Shown one piece after another: positions 27,439 to 37,008 of a DNA stretch of 64,000 bases (positions within the stretch are counted from its first letter, which is position 1; every line of letters begins with the position of its first letter). Position numbers and translations under genes: made by a program. The DNA lies in contig NC_014216.1 of NCBI RefSeq assembly GCF_000092205.1, positions 2,857,742 to 2,921,741 on the forward strand. The letters are read 5' to 3'. The stretch comes from Desulfurivibrio alkaliphilus AHT 2. GTDB taxonomy: Bacteria > Desulfobacterota > Desulfobulbia > Desulfobulbales > Desulfurivibrionaceae. The notes under the pieces were generated by a model. The model ran no database searches, was not told the DNA's origin, and was given only the letters and a program-made list of their open reading frames with translations.

Positions 27439-28638
27439 ATGGTTGGCTTGATTGACAGCACCTTACGAGAAGGATTGCAAGGGGTCGGGGTTGAACTGAG
27501 CCTTGACCGGCAGGTGGCGGTGGCCGCCGGCTCGGTGGCGTTGGGGCTTGAGGAGCTGGAAGTGGGTCCGGTGGGTCTGGCTGCGGCTACCATGGAGCCG
27601 GGCGATTACCTGGCCCGCTTGATCCCCCGGTTGCGCCACGAAGCCGGGGTGCGGCGGTTGGCCCTCTGGTGCCGGTGTTTGCCGGATGATATTGAACGCT
27701 CCCTGGCCCTGAACCCCGATGTCCTGGCGCTTTCCATTCCGGCCTCCCATCGGCAGATGACCAGCAAGTTGGGCAAAACGGCGGCTGAAGTTCGAACCCT
27801 GGCCGCCGCCGCCCTGGAATTGGCCCGTGGTCGGGTGCCGTACCTGGCTTTGGGGCTGGAGGATGTTACCCGGGCGGAGCCGAATTTTGTTCGTCAAATG
27901 GCGGTGCTGGCGGTGGATCATGGTGTCGATCGTTTGCGTCTGGCCGACACGGTGGGTATTTCCGCCCCGGATGAAATTGCCGATCTGGTGGGACGGGTGC
28001 GGGAATATCTCCGGGAGGCCGGCGGCGACGGCAGGGGCAACCAGGTGGCCATCGGGGTCCATACCCACAATGATTTCGGCCTGGCCGGAGCCAATGCCAT
28101 TGCCGCCCTGGCGGCCGGGGCCGATTGGGCCGACGTCTCGCTGTTGGGCTTGGGTGAGCGGGCCGGTTTGGCTCGCCTGGAAGAGGTGGCGACTTACCTG
28201 GCCCTGCGCCGGGGTCATCATTACCGGCTGGAGCGCCTGCCGGAGCTGGCGCAACAGTTGGCCGGCTTCTGCGGGCGGGAAATTCCCTCCTGGCGACCGG
28301 TGGTGGGCCGCGATGTCTTCAGCTGTGAAACGGGACTCCATCTGGCGGCCATCCAGCTTGATCCGGCCAGCTATGAGCCCTTCGCCCCGGAGTTGGTGGG
28401 GCAACGTCGCACCCTGCTCTACGGGGTTAAGGCCGGCCATCGGGCCATCGCCCGGCAATGGCGGCGCTGGCAGGAGGGTAGCGGTCAAGGAAGAAAGGCG
28501 CCGGTTGCGGCCGGCAAAAATCGGGCAATCCAAGGCGCCCCCGCCGGCCTGTTGGCCAAGGTTCGGCAAACGGCCCGTGAACTGCGGCGGCCCCTGACCT
28601 GCGAAGAGTTGCAGCGGGTTTTTCTGAGCTATGGTTAA
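27439..28638 (+). CDS. nifV: NifV, homocitrate synthase
   Basis: Condenses acetyl-CoA and 2-oxoglutarate to homocitrate, the organic part of FeMoco. It has the DSTLREG motif at the N-terminus and the HTHNDFGLAGAN metal-site motif of the isopropylmalate/homocitrate synthase family, with the C-terminal VGRDVFSCETGLHLAAI segment. About 399 residues. ATG 27439 is preferred since GAGG lies eight bases upstream; ATG 27433 is only two bases after it. Basic, low-complexity insertion near residue 350 (GSGQGRKAPVAAGKN). Last gene before a strong hairpin. Confidence 0.92.
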   Translation: MVGLIDSTLREGLQGVGVELSLDRQVAVAAGSVALGLEELEVGPVGLAAATMEPGDYLARLIPRLRHEAGVRRLALWCRCLPDDIERSLALNPDVLALSIPASHRQMTSKLGKTAAEVRTLAAAALELARGRVPYLALGLEDVTRAEPNFVRQMAVLAVDHGVDRLRLADTVGISAPDEIADLVGRVREYLREAGGDGRGNQVAIGVHTHNDFGLAGANAIAALAAGADWADVSLLGLGERAGLARLEEVATYLALRRGHHYRLERLPELAQQLAGFCGREIPSWRPVVGRDVFSCETGLHLAAIQLDPASYEPFAPELVGQRRTLLYGVKAGHRAIARQWRRWQEGSGQGRKAPVAAGKNRAIQGAPAGLLAKVRQTARELRRPLTCEELQRVFLSYG

Positions 28639-28651
28639 GCCGTGGGGAGGG

Positions 28652-28695
28652 GCTGTAAGCGCCCAGCGGGGATAATCCCCGTGGGCGCTTACAGC
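28652..28695. terminator. Bidirectional terminator between nifV and ahcY
   Basis: 14-base perfect arms GCTGTAAGCGCCCA / TGGGCGCTTACAGC enclose an inner CGGGG/CCCCG stem. It lies between convergent genes and is followed on the plus strand by TTTTTT. The outer GTAAGCG/CGCTTAC is the same as in the nifH-leader repeat. Confidence 0.8.
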
Positions 28696-28709
28696 AGGGT
28701 GGTGGTTTT

Positions 28710-30017
28710 TTAGTAGCGGTAGTGGTCGGGTTTGTACGGCCCTTCCACCGGTACGCCGATGTACTTGGCCTGGTCGGGGCGGAGTTCGGTGAGGTTGGCG
28801 CCGATCCGTTCCAGGTGGAGCTTGGCCACCTTTTCGTCCAGGTGCTTGGGCAGCATGTAGACCTTTCTTTCATACTGGTCGTGGCGCTCCCACAGCTCGA
28901 TCTGGGCCAGTACCTGGTTGGTGAAGGAGTTGCTCATCACGAAGCTGGGGTGGCCGGTGGCGCAGCCCAGGTTCACCAGCCGGCCCTCGGCCAGGATGAT
29001 GATGCGGTGGCCGTCGGGGAAGATCACGTGATCCACCTGGGGCTTGATGTTCTCCCAGGTCAGGTCTTTAAGGCCGGCGATATCGATCTCGTTGTCGAAA
29101 TGGCCGATGTTGCAGACGATGGCCTGGTCCCGCATCTGCTCCATGTGGGCGCGGGTAACGACGTTGATGTTGCCGGTGGCGGTGACGAAGATGTCGGCTT
29201 TAGGTGCGGCGTCATCCATGGTCACTACCCGGAAGCCTTCCATGGCGGCCTGCAGGGCGCAGATGGGGTCGCACTCGGTGACCCAGACGGTGGCGCCCAT
29301 GCCGCGGAAGGCTTGGGCACAGCCCTTGCCCACGTCGCCGTAACCGGCCACCACGCAGATCTTACCGGCGATCATCACGTCGGTGGCCCGCTTGATGCCG
29401 TCGAGCAGCGATTCCCGGCAGCCGTACAGGTTGTCGAACTTGGACTTGGTTACCGAGTCGTTGACGTTGATGGCCGGGGCCAGCAGGCTGCCTTCCTTGG
29501 TCATCTCATAGAGGCGGTGGACCCCGGTGGTGGTCTCTTCGCTGATCCCCTTCACATCTTTCATCAGCTCGGGATATTTCTCGTGCATGATCTGGGTCAG
29601 GTCGCCGCCGTCGTCCAGGATCATGTTGGGCCGCCAGCCGTCGGGGCCGGTGATGGTCTGCTCGATGCACCACCAGAACTCTTCCTCGTTCTCGCCCTTC
29701 CAGGCAAAGGTGGGAATCCCGGCGGCCACCATGGCGGCGGCGGCCTGGTCCTGGGTGGAGAAGATGTTGCAGGAGGACCAGCGGACCTCCGCCCCCAGGG
29801 CGGTGAGGGTTTCCATCAGCACCGCGGTCTGGATGGTCATGTGCAGGCAGCCGGCAATGCGGGCGCCCTTGAGCGGCTTGCTCGCGCCGTACTCTTCGCG
29901 CAGGGCCATCAGCCCGGGCATCTCGGTCTCGGCGATCAGCACCTCTTTACGGCCCCAGTCGGCCAGGTTCATGTCCGCCACTTTGTAATCGTTGTTGTCC
30001 AGTACTTTGTTACTCAC
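28710..30017 (-). CDS. ahcY: AhcY, S-adenosylhomocysteine hydrolase
   Basis: Splits SAH to adenosine and homocysteine, relieving product inhibition of SAM-dependent methyltransferases. NAD-binding GYGDVGKG, the substrate region [16 protein letters not shown], and the C-terminal KPDHYRY tail are diagnostic. 435 residues. Start is a GTG at 30017 with AGGAG upstream. Last gene of a minus-strand methyl-transfer cluster, 47 bases after metK. Its presence beside metK, a homocysteine methyltransferase and an unassigned SAM methyltransferase closes a full SAM cycle. Confidence 0.97.
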   Translation of the reverse strand: MSNKVLDNNDYKVADMNLADWGRKEVLIAETEMPGLMALREEYGASKPLKGARIAGCLHMTIQTAVLMETLTALGAEVRWSSCNIFSTQDQAAAAMVAAGIPTFAWKGENEEEFWWCIEQTITGPDGWRPNMILDDGGDLTQIMHEKYPELMKDVKGISEETTTGVHRLYEMTKEGSLLAPAINVNDSVTKSKFDNLYGCRESLLDGIKRATDVMIAGKICVVAGYGDVGKGCAQAFRGMGATVWVTECDPICALQAAMEGFRVVTMDDAAPKADIFVTATGNINVVTRAHMEQMRDQAIVCNIGHFDNEIDIAGLKDLTWENIKPQVDHVIFPDGHRIIILAEGRLVNLGCATGHPSFVMSNSFTNQVLAQIELWERHDQYERKVYMLPKHLDEKVAKLHLERIGANLTELRPDQAKYIGVPVEGPYKPDHYRY

Positions 30018-30064
30018 AATAAAACTCCTATCAGTAAGGGTTGAAAAATTTCAGGTTCGTTTGC

Positions 30065-31231
30065 CTATTTAATGCCGGCGGCGGCTCTAAGAGCCTCGGC
30101 CTTGTCGGTGCGCTCCCAGGTGAACTCTTCCCGCTCCCGGCCGAAGTGGCCGTAGGCGGCGGTTTTACGGTAGATGGGGCGCAGCAGGTCGAGATGCTGG
30201 ACGATGGCCTTGGGCCGCAGATCGAAGTGCTCGGTGATCAGCTTGCGGATCTCGTCGTCGCTGATCTTGCCGGTGCCGAAGGTGACCACGTTGATGGAAA
30301 CCGGCTGGGAAATGCCGATGGCATAGGCCACTTGCACTTCGCACTGGGAGGCCAGGCCGGCGGCCACCACGTTCTTGGCCACATAGCGGCCCATGTAGGA
30401 AGAGGAGCGGTCCACCTTGGAGGGATCCTTGCCGGAGAAGGCGCCGCCGCCGTGGGAGCCCACGCCGCCGTAGGTGTCGACGATGATCTTGCGGCCGGTA
30501 ACGCCGCAGTCGCCCACGGGGCCGCCAATTACGAAACGGCCGGTGGGGTTGATGAAGTACTTGGTGTTTTTATCCACCATGTTCTCGGGCAGTATGGGCT
30601 TGATGATCTCTTCCATCACCGCCTCTTTGAGGTCCTCGTAATCCACCTCGGGGGAGTGCTGGGTGGAGAGTACCACCGCCTCGACCCGTTTGGGTTTGTC
30701 GTTTTCATACTCGATGGTGACCTGGCTTTTGGCATCGGGGCGCAGCCAGGGCAGCCGGCCGGATTTCCGCATCTCGGCCTGGCGCTTGACCAGGCGGTGG
30801 GAGTAGGTGATGGGCATGGGCATCAGCACCTTGGTTTCGTCGCAGGCGTAGCCGAACATCAGGCCCTGGTCGCCGGCGCCCTGGTCCAGGTCGACACCCT
30901 TGCCTTCGTCCACCCCCTGGGCGATATCCGGCGACTGCTTGTCGATGCTGGTGAGGATGGCGCAGGACTGCCAGTCAAAGCCCATATCGGAAGAGTTGTA
31001 GCCGATTTCCTTGATGGTCTCGCGGACGATGCTGGGGTAATCGACCACCGCGTTGGTGGTGATCTCGCCGGCGATCAGGGCCATGCCGGTGGTCACCAGG
31101 GTCTCGCAGGCCACCCGGGACATCTTGTCCTGGGCCAGGATGGCGTCCAGAACGGCATCGGAAACCTGGTCGGCCACCTTGTCGGGATGGCCTTCGGAAA
31201 CGGATTCGGAGGTGAAGAGATAGTTTGCCAT
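30065..31231 (-). CDS. metK: MetK, S-adenosylmethionine synthase
   Basis: Makes SAM from methionine and ATP. Typical segments: [18 protein letters not shown] at the N-terminus, [25 protein letters not shown] and [14 protein letters not shown]. About 388 residues, normal length. AAGGAG before the ATG. It lies in the methyl-transfer cluster between the homocysteine methyltransferase/MTHFR fusion and ahcY. No SAM riboswitch fold was found in the short leader (31232-31342). Confidence 0.97.
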   Translation of the reverse strand: MANYLFTSESVSEGHPDKVADQVSDAVLDAILAQDKMSRVACETLVTTGMALIAGEITTNAVVDYPSIVRETIKEIGYNSSDMGFDWQSCAILTSIDKQSPDIAQGVDEGKGVDLDQGAGDQGLMFGYACDETKVLMPMPITYSHRLVKRQAEMRKSGRLPWLRPDAKSQVTIEYENDKPKRVEAVVLSTQHSPEVDYEDLKEAVMEEIIKPILPENMVDKNTKYFINPTGRFVIGGPVGDCGVTGRKIIVDTYGGVGSHGGGAFSGKDPSKVDRSSSYMGRYVAKNVVAAGLASQCEVQVAYAIGISQPVSINVVTFGTGKISDDEIRKLITEHFDLRPKAIVQHLDLLRPIYRKTAAYGHFGREREEFTWERTDKAEALRAAAGIK

Positions 31232-31342
31232 GGTTGCTCCTTGTTTATGTTTGGCTAGGTTAATATTTATTAAGGTTCAATGGTTGTTAGCTTGTACAAT
31301 TTTTACCACATCCTGGCAAGATAAGAAAAAGCATGGGCCACG

Positions 31343-33238
31343 CTATTGCACCAGGGCTGCCAGTCGGCCGCTGCCCTTCCAGCCGGCCTGCCGGACTTCC
31401 CGGGTCAGTTCGGCGGTGACCTCCCACTTGTTGAGCGGGCTGATCAGGTAGAGGCCGTCGATGATGGGGCAGATCTCGGCGATCAGCTCCCGGGTGAACT
31501 CGTCGGCCACCCGGCGCTGGTCTTCCACCGCCTCGTAGCGTCCCAGCTTGCGTCGCAGGTCTTCGGGGATGTTGATCCCAGGTACCTCGTGGTGCAGAAA
31601 CTCGGCGTTGCGGGCCGAGATCAGCGGGAAGATGCCGGGGAAGATCAGCATCTCCAGGTGCCTGGTGCGTTCCAGCATATCCTCGACGGCCCCGGCGCTG
31701 AAGAAGGGCTGGGTCATGGCATAGACCGCGCCCAGGGCCGCTTTGCGTTCCAGGCGGCGGATCTGCAGGTCCGGGTTGTTGGGCCGGTAGCTGAAGGCGG
31801 CACCGATGGAAAAATCGCACTGCCCCTTCATGGCCTTGCCCGCCGGGTTGCGGCCCTGGTTGAACTGGTTGAGCATCCGGATCAGGCCGAACGACTGCAC
31901 GTCGAATACCCCGGTGGCCGCCGGCTGGTCGCCGGTGGTGGCCGGATCGCCGGTGACCGCCAGGATACTGTCGATCTCCAGCAAATGGGCCCCCATGATC
32001 TGCGATTGCAGCCCCAGGGCGTTGCGGTCGCGGCAGGTAACGTGGGCCACGGTGGCAATGCCCACCTCGCTGCGGATCTTGTGGGCCAGCGAGATGTTGT
32101 CGGCCCGCAGTACCGCCAGGGGGTTTTCCCCCAGGGTAATGGCGTCGGCCCCGGCGGCGGCCAGTTCCTTGGCGCCGCCGAGCACCCCGCTGATATCCAG
32201 GTGGGTGGGCGGGTCAACCTCCACCAGCACCGGCAGTTTGTCGGTGGGCAGGCGCTTGAGCAGGCTGCCGGCCTTGGCCGCCGTCGGGGCCTGGCTGTCC
32301 GGCCCGGTGGCCTGTTTGTCGCTGGCCACCTGGGTCAAGGGGCGGCGTTTAAGGCGCAAGTGTTTGCCGAATTCCTGGATATGGGCCGGGGTGGTGCCGC
32401 AGCAGCCGCCCACCAGCCGGGCCCCGGTCTTGACCATCTCCCGCACCAGTTGCGCCATGTAGGGCGGTTCGGCGGGGTAGATCAGGCGGTGGTTGACGAT
32501 CTCCGGAAAGCCGGCGTTGGGAAAGGCGGCCAGGGGCACCTCCTCGCCCAAGGCGGCCAGCCGTTCCATGGCCGTCAGCATGGCCCGGGCGCCGCGGCCG
32601 CAGTTGGAGCCCACCACGTCGGCTCCGGCGGCCAGGGCCGCCCGCCCGCATTCCAGGGCATCGAGGCCGGCGGCGGTGCAACCCTGCTTGGGGTAGACCA
32701 TGTTGGCCACGATGGGCATTTTGCCGGCCAGGCGGCGGGCCACTTTCAGGGCCAGCAGCAGCTCGTCGAGATGGCTGAAGGTCTCCAGGATCAGCAGGTC
32801 CACCCCGCCTTCCAGCAGGGCCTCGATCTGCTCCTTGAAGGCCGCCTCCACCGCTTCCCTTTCCGGTCCCTCGGTTTCGCCCAGGGGGAAATCGGCGCCG
32901 CTGGGGCCCACCGAACCGGCCACGTAAACCTCGCCGCTGCCGGCCCGCACCGCCAGTTCGGCCCCGGCCAGGTTGATCTGCCGGGCCTTGTCCTCCAGGC
33001 CGGCGTTTTCCAGCTTGAGCCGGTTGGCCCCGAAGGTGTTGGTTTCAATGAGCCGGCTGCCGGCCCGGATATATTCTTCGTGTACCGAGTAAACCAGGTC
33101 CGGGTCCGCCAGGTTGAGCCGTTCGATGTTCTTGCCCAGCTCAATCCCCTTGGCGTACAGATAGCTGCCCAGGGCCCCGTCGGCCAGCAGCACCCGTTCC
33201 CGGATATATTCCAGAAAGTCGGGTTTGTTGGCACTCAT
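31343..33238 (-). CDS. Bifunctional homocysteine S-methyltransferase / methylenetetrahydrofolate reductase
   Basis: N-terminal ~300 residues are a BHMT/MetH-type homocysteine methyltransferase: start LLADGALGSYLYAKG, zinc-cysteine motifs GSNCGRGARAM and GGCCGTTPAHI. A linker near residue 305-325 leads to a C-terminal MTHFR (5,10-methylene-THF reductase) TIM barrel (PVLVEVDPPTHLD ... DSILAVTGDPATTGDQP ... CDFSIGAAFSY ... AVYAMTQPFF). About 631 residues, the YitJ-type fusion. ATG 33238 has AAGGAG seven bases upstream and overlaps the AsnB-like stop (ATGA). It links methyl-THF chemistry with methionine regeneration. Confidence 0.93.
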   Translation of the reverse strand: MSANKPDFLEYIRERVLLADGALGSYLYAKGIELGKNIERLNLADPDLVYSVHEEYIRAGSRLIETNTFGANRLKLENAGLEDKARQINLAGAELAVRAGSGEVYVAGSVGPSGADFPLGETEGPEREAVEAAFKEQIEALLEGGVDLLILETFSHLDELLLALKVARRLAGKMPIVANMVYPKQGCTAAGLDALECGRAALAAGADVVGSNCGRGARAMLTAMERLAALGEEVPLAAFPNAGFPEIVNHRLIYPAEPPYMAQLVREMVKTGARLVGGCCGTTPAHIQEFGKHLRLKRRPLTQVASDKQATGPDSQAPTAAKAGSLLKRLPTDKLPVLVEVDPPTHLDISGVLGGAKELAAAGADAITLGENPLAVLRADNISLAHKIRSEVGIATVAHVTCRDRNALGLQSQIMGAHLLEIDSILAVTGDPATTGDQPAATGVFDVQSFGLIRMLNQFNQGRNPAGKAMKGQCDFSIGAAFSYRPNNPDLQIRRLERKAALGAVYAMTQPFFSAGAVEDMLERTRHLEMLIFPGIFPLISARNAEFLHHEVPGINIPEDLRRKLGRYEAVEDQRRVADEFTRELIAEICPIIDGLYLISPLNKWEVTAELTREVRQAGWKGSGRLAALVQ

Positions 33239-34866
33239 TGAGAAGCTCCTTCCGGGTCGTTGGCTTTTGGGGCAGCGGCCGGGGTGTCCTGGTAGCGTTT
33301 GTTGTCCAGGGCTCCCTGGGTGTTGGCCCGCTCCTCGGCAAAGTTGAAGCCCTCCCAGATACCGATGGATTTCAGGATCGAGTCCTGGGGGTGATAGCGG
33401 CGGAAGATTTTGAAATAAAGGGCCGCTTCCTTGCTGTTGATGGCGGCCTGGGGGTAGGCGGCCTTGATTTCGGCCAGTTCCTGGTCGCTGATCTCTTTTT
33501 CGGCCAGCCTTTCGCCCAGGCTTTCGCAGCCGGCCCCTTGGGTGTACTGCACCTTGTAGCGCCAGAGCACCTCTTCGGGCAGATGACCGGTGTCGGCAAA
33601 GGCCCGGCGCAGGATCCACTTTTCGATCCGGGCGTCGTTGACCTGGCGGATTTTCAGCTCCGCCGGGATCTGCATGGCCAGGTCGATCATCGCGGTGTCG
33701 AGAAAGGGCACCCGCAACTCCAGGTTGAACAGCATGCCGATGCGGTCGGCCCGCTGCAGGTTGATATTGTGCAGGGTGGAGATCAGCCGCCGGCATTCCT
33801 GGTTGAGCCTGGCCGTTTCCTGGTGCTTCATGTAGTGGTAGCCGGCAAACAGTTCGTCGGCCCCCTCGCCGGTGAGCACCACGGTGACATACCGGGCCGC
33901 CAGCTTGCAGGTGAAGTAGCAGGGTACGGCGCAGCGCACCAGGGAAGGATCGTAGCTTTCCAGTTTGCCGATCACCTCGGGCAGGGCCTGGTAGTACTCC
34001 TCTTCGGTGAAGATCAGCTCGTGGTGGGTGGAGTCGATATGCTCGGCCACCAGGCGGGCGGCGGTGAGGTCGTCGCTCTCCTTGCCGTTTTCATCCCGCA
34101 TGCCCACGGCAAAGGTGTGCAGGTTGGGGATCTCTTCGGCGGCGATGGCGGCGATCAGGCTGGAGTCCAGGCCGCCGCTGCAAAAGGCGCCCACCGGGAT
34201 CTCCGGGTCGGCCAGCAGCCGTTTTTTCACCGAGGCCTTGAAGGTGTCGCGGACCCTGGCCGCCGCTTCATCGACCCCGGTGAGCAGGTGGTCCCGGATC
34301 TCCGGCACCTGATAGTAGCGGACAAAGCCTTCCTGCGGGGTGTAGTAGTGGCCGGCGGGAAATTCGTGCACCTCCTCCACCTGGGCCAGGCTCATGGCGC
34401 CCAGCTCGGAGCTGAAGTACAGGTTGCCGTCGCGGTAGGCGTAATAAAGCGGCTTGATTCCCACCGGATCGCGGGCCAAAAGGTAGTCGCCGGCCTCGGT
34501 GAAGATGCAGAAGGCGAACATTCCGTCCAGCTCTTTTACGCAGGCGGAGCCTTTTTTACGATAGAGATGCAGGGGAACCTCGGTGTCGGAGTGGGTCCGG
34601 AACTCGAACTCTTCAGCCAGTTGTTCCCGCAGTTTGCGAAAGTTATAGATCTCGCCGTTGCCGATGATGCCGCAACTGTTGTCGGTGCTGATGATCGGCT
34701 GGTGGCCGCCGGCCACATCGACAATCGAGAGCCGGGTATGGCCGAAAGCCATGTTGCCGCTAATGTGCACGCCCCGGTCGTTGGGGCCGCGATGCTCCAG
34801 GGCATCCAACATCCGGTTGACGGTGTCCACATCGGCCGAACCGATACATCCTGCAATTCCACACAT
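33235..34866 (-). CDS. asnB: Asparagine synthetase B-type amidotransferase
   Basis: 543 residues. The N-terminal glutaminase domain starts with the nucleophile MCGIAGCIG and has HRGPND and NGEIYN; the C-terminal synthetase has the PP-loop FCSGGLDSSLIAAI and LTGEGADELFAGYHY. Such enzymes make asparagine or amidate other carboxylates. It lies between a SAM-dependent methyltransferase and the homocysteine methyltransferase in a methyl-transfer cluster, so it may amidate or adenylate a small molecule that is also methylated; this is inference. ATGA overlap with the next gene. Confidence 0.88.
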   Translation of the reverse strand: MCGIAGCIGSADVDTVNRMLDALEHRGPNDRGVHISGNMAFGHTRLSIVDVAGGHQPIISTDNSCGIIGNGEIYNFRKLREQLAEEFEFRTHSDTEVPLHLYRKKGSACVKELDGMFAFCIFTEAGDYLLARDPVGIKPLYYAYRDGNLYFSSELGAMSLAQVEEVHEFPAGHYYTPQEGFVRYYQVPEIRDHLLTGVDEAAARVRDTFKASVKKRLLADPEIPVGAFCSGGLDSSLIAAIAAEEIPNLHTFAVGMRDENGKESDDLTAARLVAEHIDSTHHELIFTEEEYYQALPEVIGKLESYDPSLVRCAVPCYFTCKLAARYVTVVLTGEGADELFAGYHYMKHQETARLNQECRRLISTLHNINLQRADRIGMLFNLELRVPFLDTAMIDLAMQIPAELKIRQVNDARIEKWILRRAFADTGHLPEEVLWRYKVQYTQGAGCESLGERLAEKEISDQELAEIKAAYPQAAINSKEAALYFKIFRRYHPQDSILKSIGIWEGFNFAEERANTQGALDNKRYQDTPAAAPKANDPEGASQ

Positions 34867-34928
34867 TTTTAATCCTCTTTTGTTTTCCGGTGTTAGAAGT
34901 TTAAACTTCCCCGGGGCCGGAAATCCCC

Positions 34929-34950
34929 GGGACAGATCTTGATCTGTCCC
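34929..34950. other. Intercistronic hairpin
   Basis: Perfect 10-base inverted repeat GGGACAGATC-TT-GATCTGTCCC between the SAM methyltransferase and AsnB genes, so it may stabilise or attenuate the operon transcript. Its GGGACAG outer stem resembles that at 7603-7626. Confidence 0.6.
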
Positions 34951-34959
34951 CTCCTGAAG

Positions 34960-36222
34960 CTATTTGACCACCTGGAACACGCCCACCAGGGAATGGCCCA
35001 CGCCGGTGCCCGGCTGCAGGTCCATTTCCATCTTGCGCAACGAGTAGCCCAAGTGGGGTTCGATGATGTTGGCCCGGGGATCGCCCCAGTCCAGCCAGCC
35101 CGAACCTTCGATGACCGCCCGCATGGTATGGATGGCGTCCTTCAGCGGCTCCGGATAGTAGGGCGGCACCTCCGGCGGCCGTTCACACAGCTCGCCTTTG
35201 CGGCAGTTGTAGTTGCGCAGCATGGCGATGGTGTGCTCGATCAGGGTGTTGCAGCACATGAAGAAGTGCTCGTAAAAGTTGTTCAAATGATCAAAGCCCG
35301 GCCGTGGCACGAAATCCACCATCAGGGTGGAAAGATCGGTGCGGGTGTAACCTTCGAACAGCGAGTTGGTCTGGTGCCGCAGCCAGCGCGGGGCATGCCG
35401 GTTGTAATCGCCGGTGCTCAAGTGGCGGCCGACGAAGATCGAGCGGTCGAAAAAGTGCAGGGGCTTGATGGTAACCCCGGTTTCCTGTTCCACCCGCTTG
35501 ATGATATTGATGCACTCCTCGCGGGTCATCAGCCGCAGGTCGAAGGAGGCGATATCGGCCTGATCCCGCTCTTCCTCGGGGTAGATGTAGGAGATCCGGT
35601 AATCCATGAAGTACTCTTCATCGGGCGGATGATGCCACAGATCCTGCCACTCGTAGGAGTAACGGCCCAGCCAGTCGCCGATGATCAGGGCGCCGTCTTC
35701 GGCGTGCAGGCAGATATCCCGGAAGATCTTGACCAACTGCTCGTTGGTGAAGTGGCTCATGGTGCCGTAAGACGACATGTAAAGGTCAAACGGTGCTTCC
35801 TTCTCCAGCATCTTGAGGCCGTCGGAAAAGTCGGCCTTCTCGAAACGGACCTTGCCGTTGCCGCTTAAATGCTCCCGGGCCTGCTCCAGCAGATCCTCGT
35901 TGAGGTCGTAGCCCACGTACTCCTGCAGGGTCTCCGGGGTCACGGCGGCGGTGATGAAGTCGTAGATCCCCGGTTCCTCGCGGTTGACCCCGGTGATCAG
36001 GTCATAACCGTCGGCGCTGCCGCAGCCCAGGTCGGCGATGCGGATCCGCTTGAGTTGCTTGTGTTTACGGTCGGTCAACTCGTTAAGATAGGGCCGGAGC
36101 ATGATCCCGGTGAGCTGATCCTCCCAGAATCGGCGCACGTTGTCATACTTGCCCAGCAGGCCGGTGGCCTTTTCGTACTTGCCGGTCCCGGCGGCCTGGG
36201 AATATGCCTTGGTTTCAGCCAT
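34960..36222 (-). CDS. SAM-dependent methyltransferase of unknown substrate
   Basis: 420 residues. The N-terminal half is a class I Rossmann methyltransferase: motif I IRIADLGCGSADGYDL (about residue 60), EYVGYDLNEDLLEQA and FDLYMSSYGTMSHF, then GALIIGDWLGRY. The C-terminal ~200 residues form an additional domain with His/Trp-rich segments (HFFDRSIFVGRH, APRWLRHQ). The substrate is not recognised. Cluster company (corrinoid methyl-transfer proteins, AsnB-type enzyme, MetK, AhcY) suggests methylation of an amine or amino acid, for example in making a methylated osmolyte, or of a cluster component; this is inference. GGAGG precedes the ATG. Confidence 0.75.
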   Translation of the reverse strand: MAETKAYSQAAGTGKYEKATGLLGKYDNVRRFWEDQLTGIMLRPYLNELTDRKHKQLKRIRIADLGCGSADGYDLITGVNREEPGIYDFITAAVTPETLQEYVGYDLNEDLLEQAREHLSGNGKVRFEKADFSDGLKMLEKEAPFDLYMSSYGTMSHFTNEQLVKIFRDICLHAEDGALIIGDWLGRYSYEWQDLWHHPPDEEYFMDYRISYIYPEEERDQADIASFDLRLMTREECINIIKRVEQETGVTIKPLHFFDRSIFVGRHLSTGDYNRHAPRWLRHQTNSLFEGYTRTDLSTLMVDFVPRPGFDHLNNFYEHFFMCCNTLIEHTIAMLRNYNCRKGELCERPPEVPPYYPEPLKDAIHTMRAVIEGSGWLDWGDPRANIIEPHLGYSLRKMEMDLQPGTGVGHSLVGVFQVVK

Positions 36223-36243
36223 TGATAAACCTCCGCTGCACGT

Positions 36244-36927
36244 TTAGGCGGCTTGCTGGGCCTTGAGCCAGTCAATGGCGGCAAAGGCATCGGCACAGTG
36301 AGCGTCGGCCCCGATCTCGCTGGCGAACTCCGGCGAAGTGGGGGCGCCGCCGATGCAGACCTTGGTGTTTTCCAGGCCCTCTTCCTTGAGCTTGTCGATG
36401 ACCTCCTGCATGTTGCGCATGGTGGTGGTCAGCAGGGCCGAAAGACCCAGGTAGGGGGCGTTGTGTTCCTTGACTGCGGCGACGATCTTGTCGGCGGGTA
36501 CGTCAACGCCCAGATCGATAACGTCGTAACCGGCGCCCTTGATCATGATGCTGACGATGTTCTTGCCGATATCGTGCAAATCGCCGATGACGGTGGCGAT
36601 GACGAAGCGGCCCTTGCTCTCCACCCCGTCCTTGAGCAGGTGGGGGGTGAGGATATCCATGCCGGCGCCCACCGCCTCGGCGGCGGCCAGCATATCCGGG
36701 ATCAGGTATTCGCCCTTTTCAAACTTTTCCCCCACCACGTTCATGGAGTCGGTCAGTCCGTCCACCAGGATCTCGGAGGGGCTGACGCCCTGATCCAGGG
36801 CCTGGTTGACCAGTTCGGTCACCGCCGGCTGATCCTCGAGGCCCTCATCAAAGCCCTCGTCTTCAGCTTCAATCCGGCCCTGAACCACGTTGAATGCGAT
36901 TTTTTCGAGCAGTTCTTGCTTTTCCAT
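36244..36927 (-). CDS. mttC: Corrinoid protein (MttC/MtbC type)
   Basis: 227 residues. N-terminal helical cap domain, then B12-binding Rossmann domain with the D-x-H-x-x-G motif GDLHDIGKNIV that holds the cobalt-liganding histidine, and GLSALLTTTM / CIGGAPTSPEFASEIGADAHCADA typical of this family. It carries the methyl group from MttB-type proteins to an acceptor. It lies between mttB2 and the SAM methyltransferase with good ribosome binding (AAGGAG). Cognate to trimethylamine/betaine-type methyltransferases. Confidence 0.92.
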   Translation of the reverse strand: MEKQELLEKIAFNVVQGRIEAEDEGFDEGLEDQPAVTELVNQALDQGVSPSEILVDGLTDSMNVVGEKFEKGEYLIPDMLAAAEAVGAGMDILTPHLLKDGVESKGRFVIATVIGDLHDIGKNIVSIMIKGAGYDVIDLGVDVPADKIVAAVKEHNAPYLGLSALLTTTMRNMQEVIDKLKEEGLENTKVCIGGAPTSPEFASEIGADAHCADAFAAIDWLKAQQAA

Positions 36928-37008
36928 GTCGTCTCTTTCTCCTTGATTTGGCGTTACTAAATTGCGGCTAGCTGGTTCGGCAGCATTTTTTCTGCCATTA
37001 TTTCCGGG

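Noticed and set aside
28722-30044. A 440-codon plus-strand open frame antisense to ahcY, and similar long antisense frames over metK, asnB, cusA and others
   Set aside because: They are mirror frames of high-GC coding sequence, rich in Gly/His/Val, with no family motif, while the opposite strand encodes clear enzymes.
31232-31342. Possible SAM riboswitch before metK
   Set aside because: The leader is only about 110 bases and shows no conserved SAM-aptamer stems or K-turn that I can recognise.
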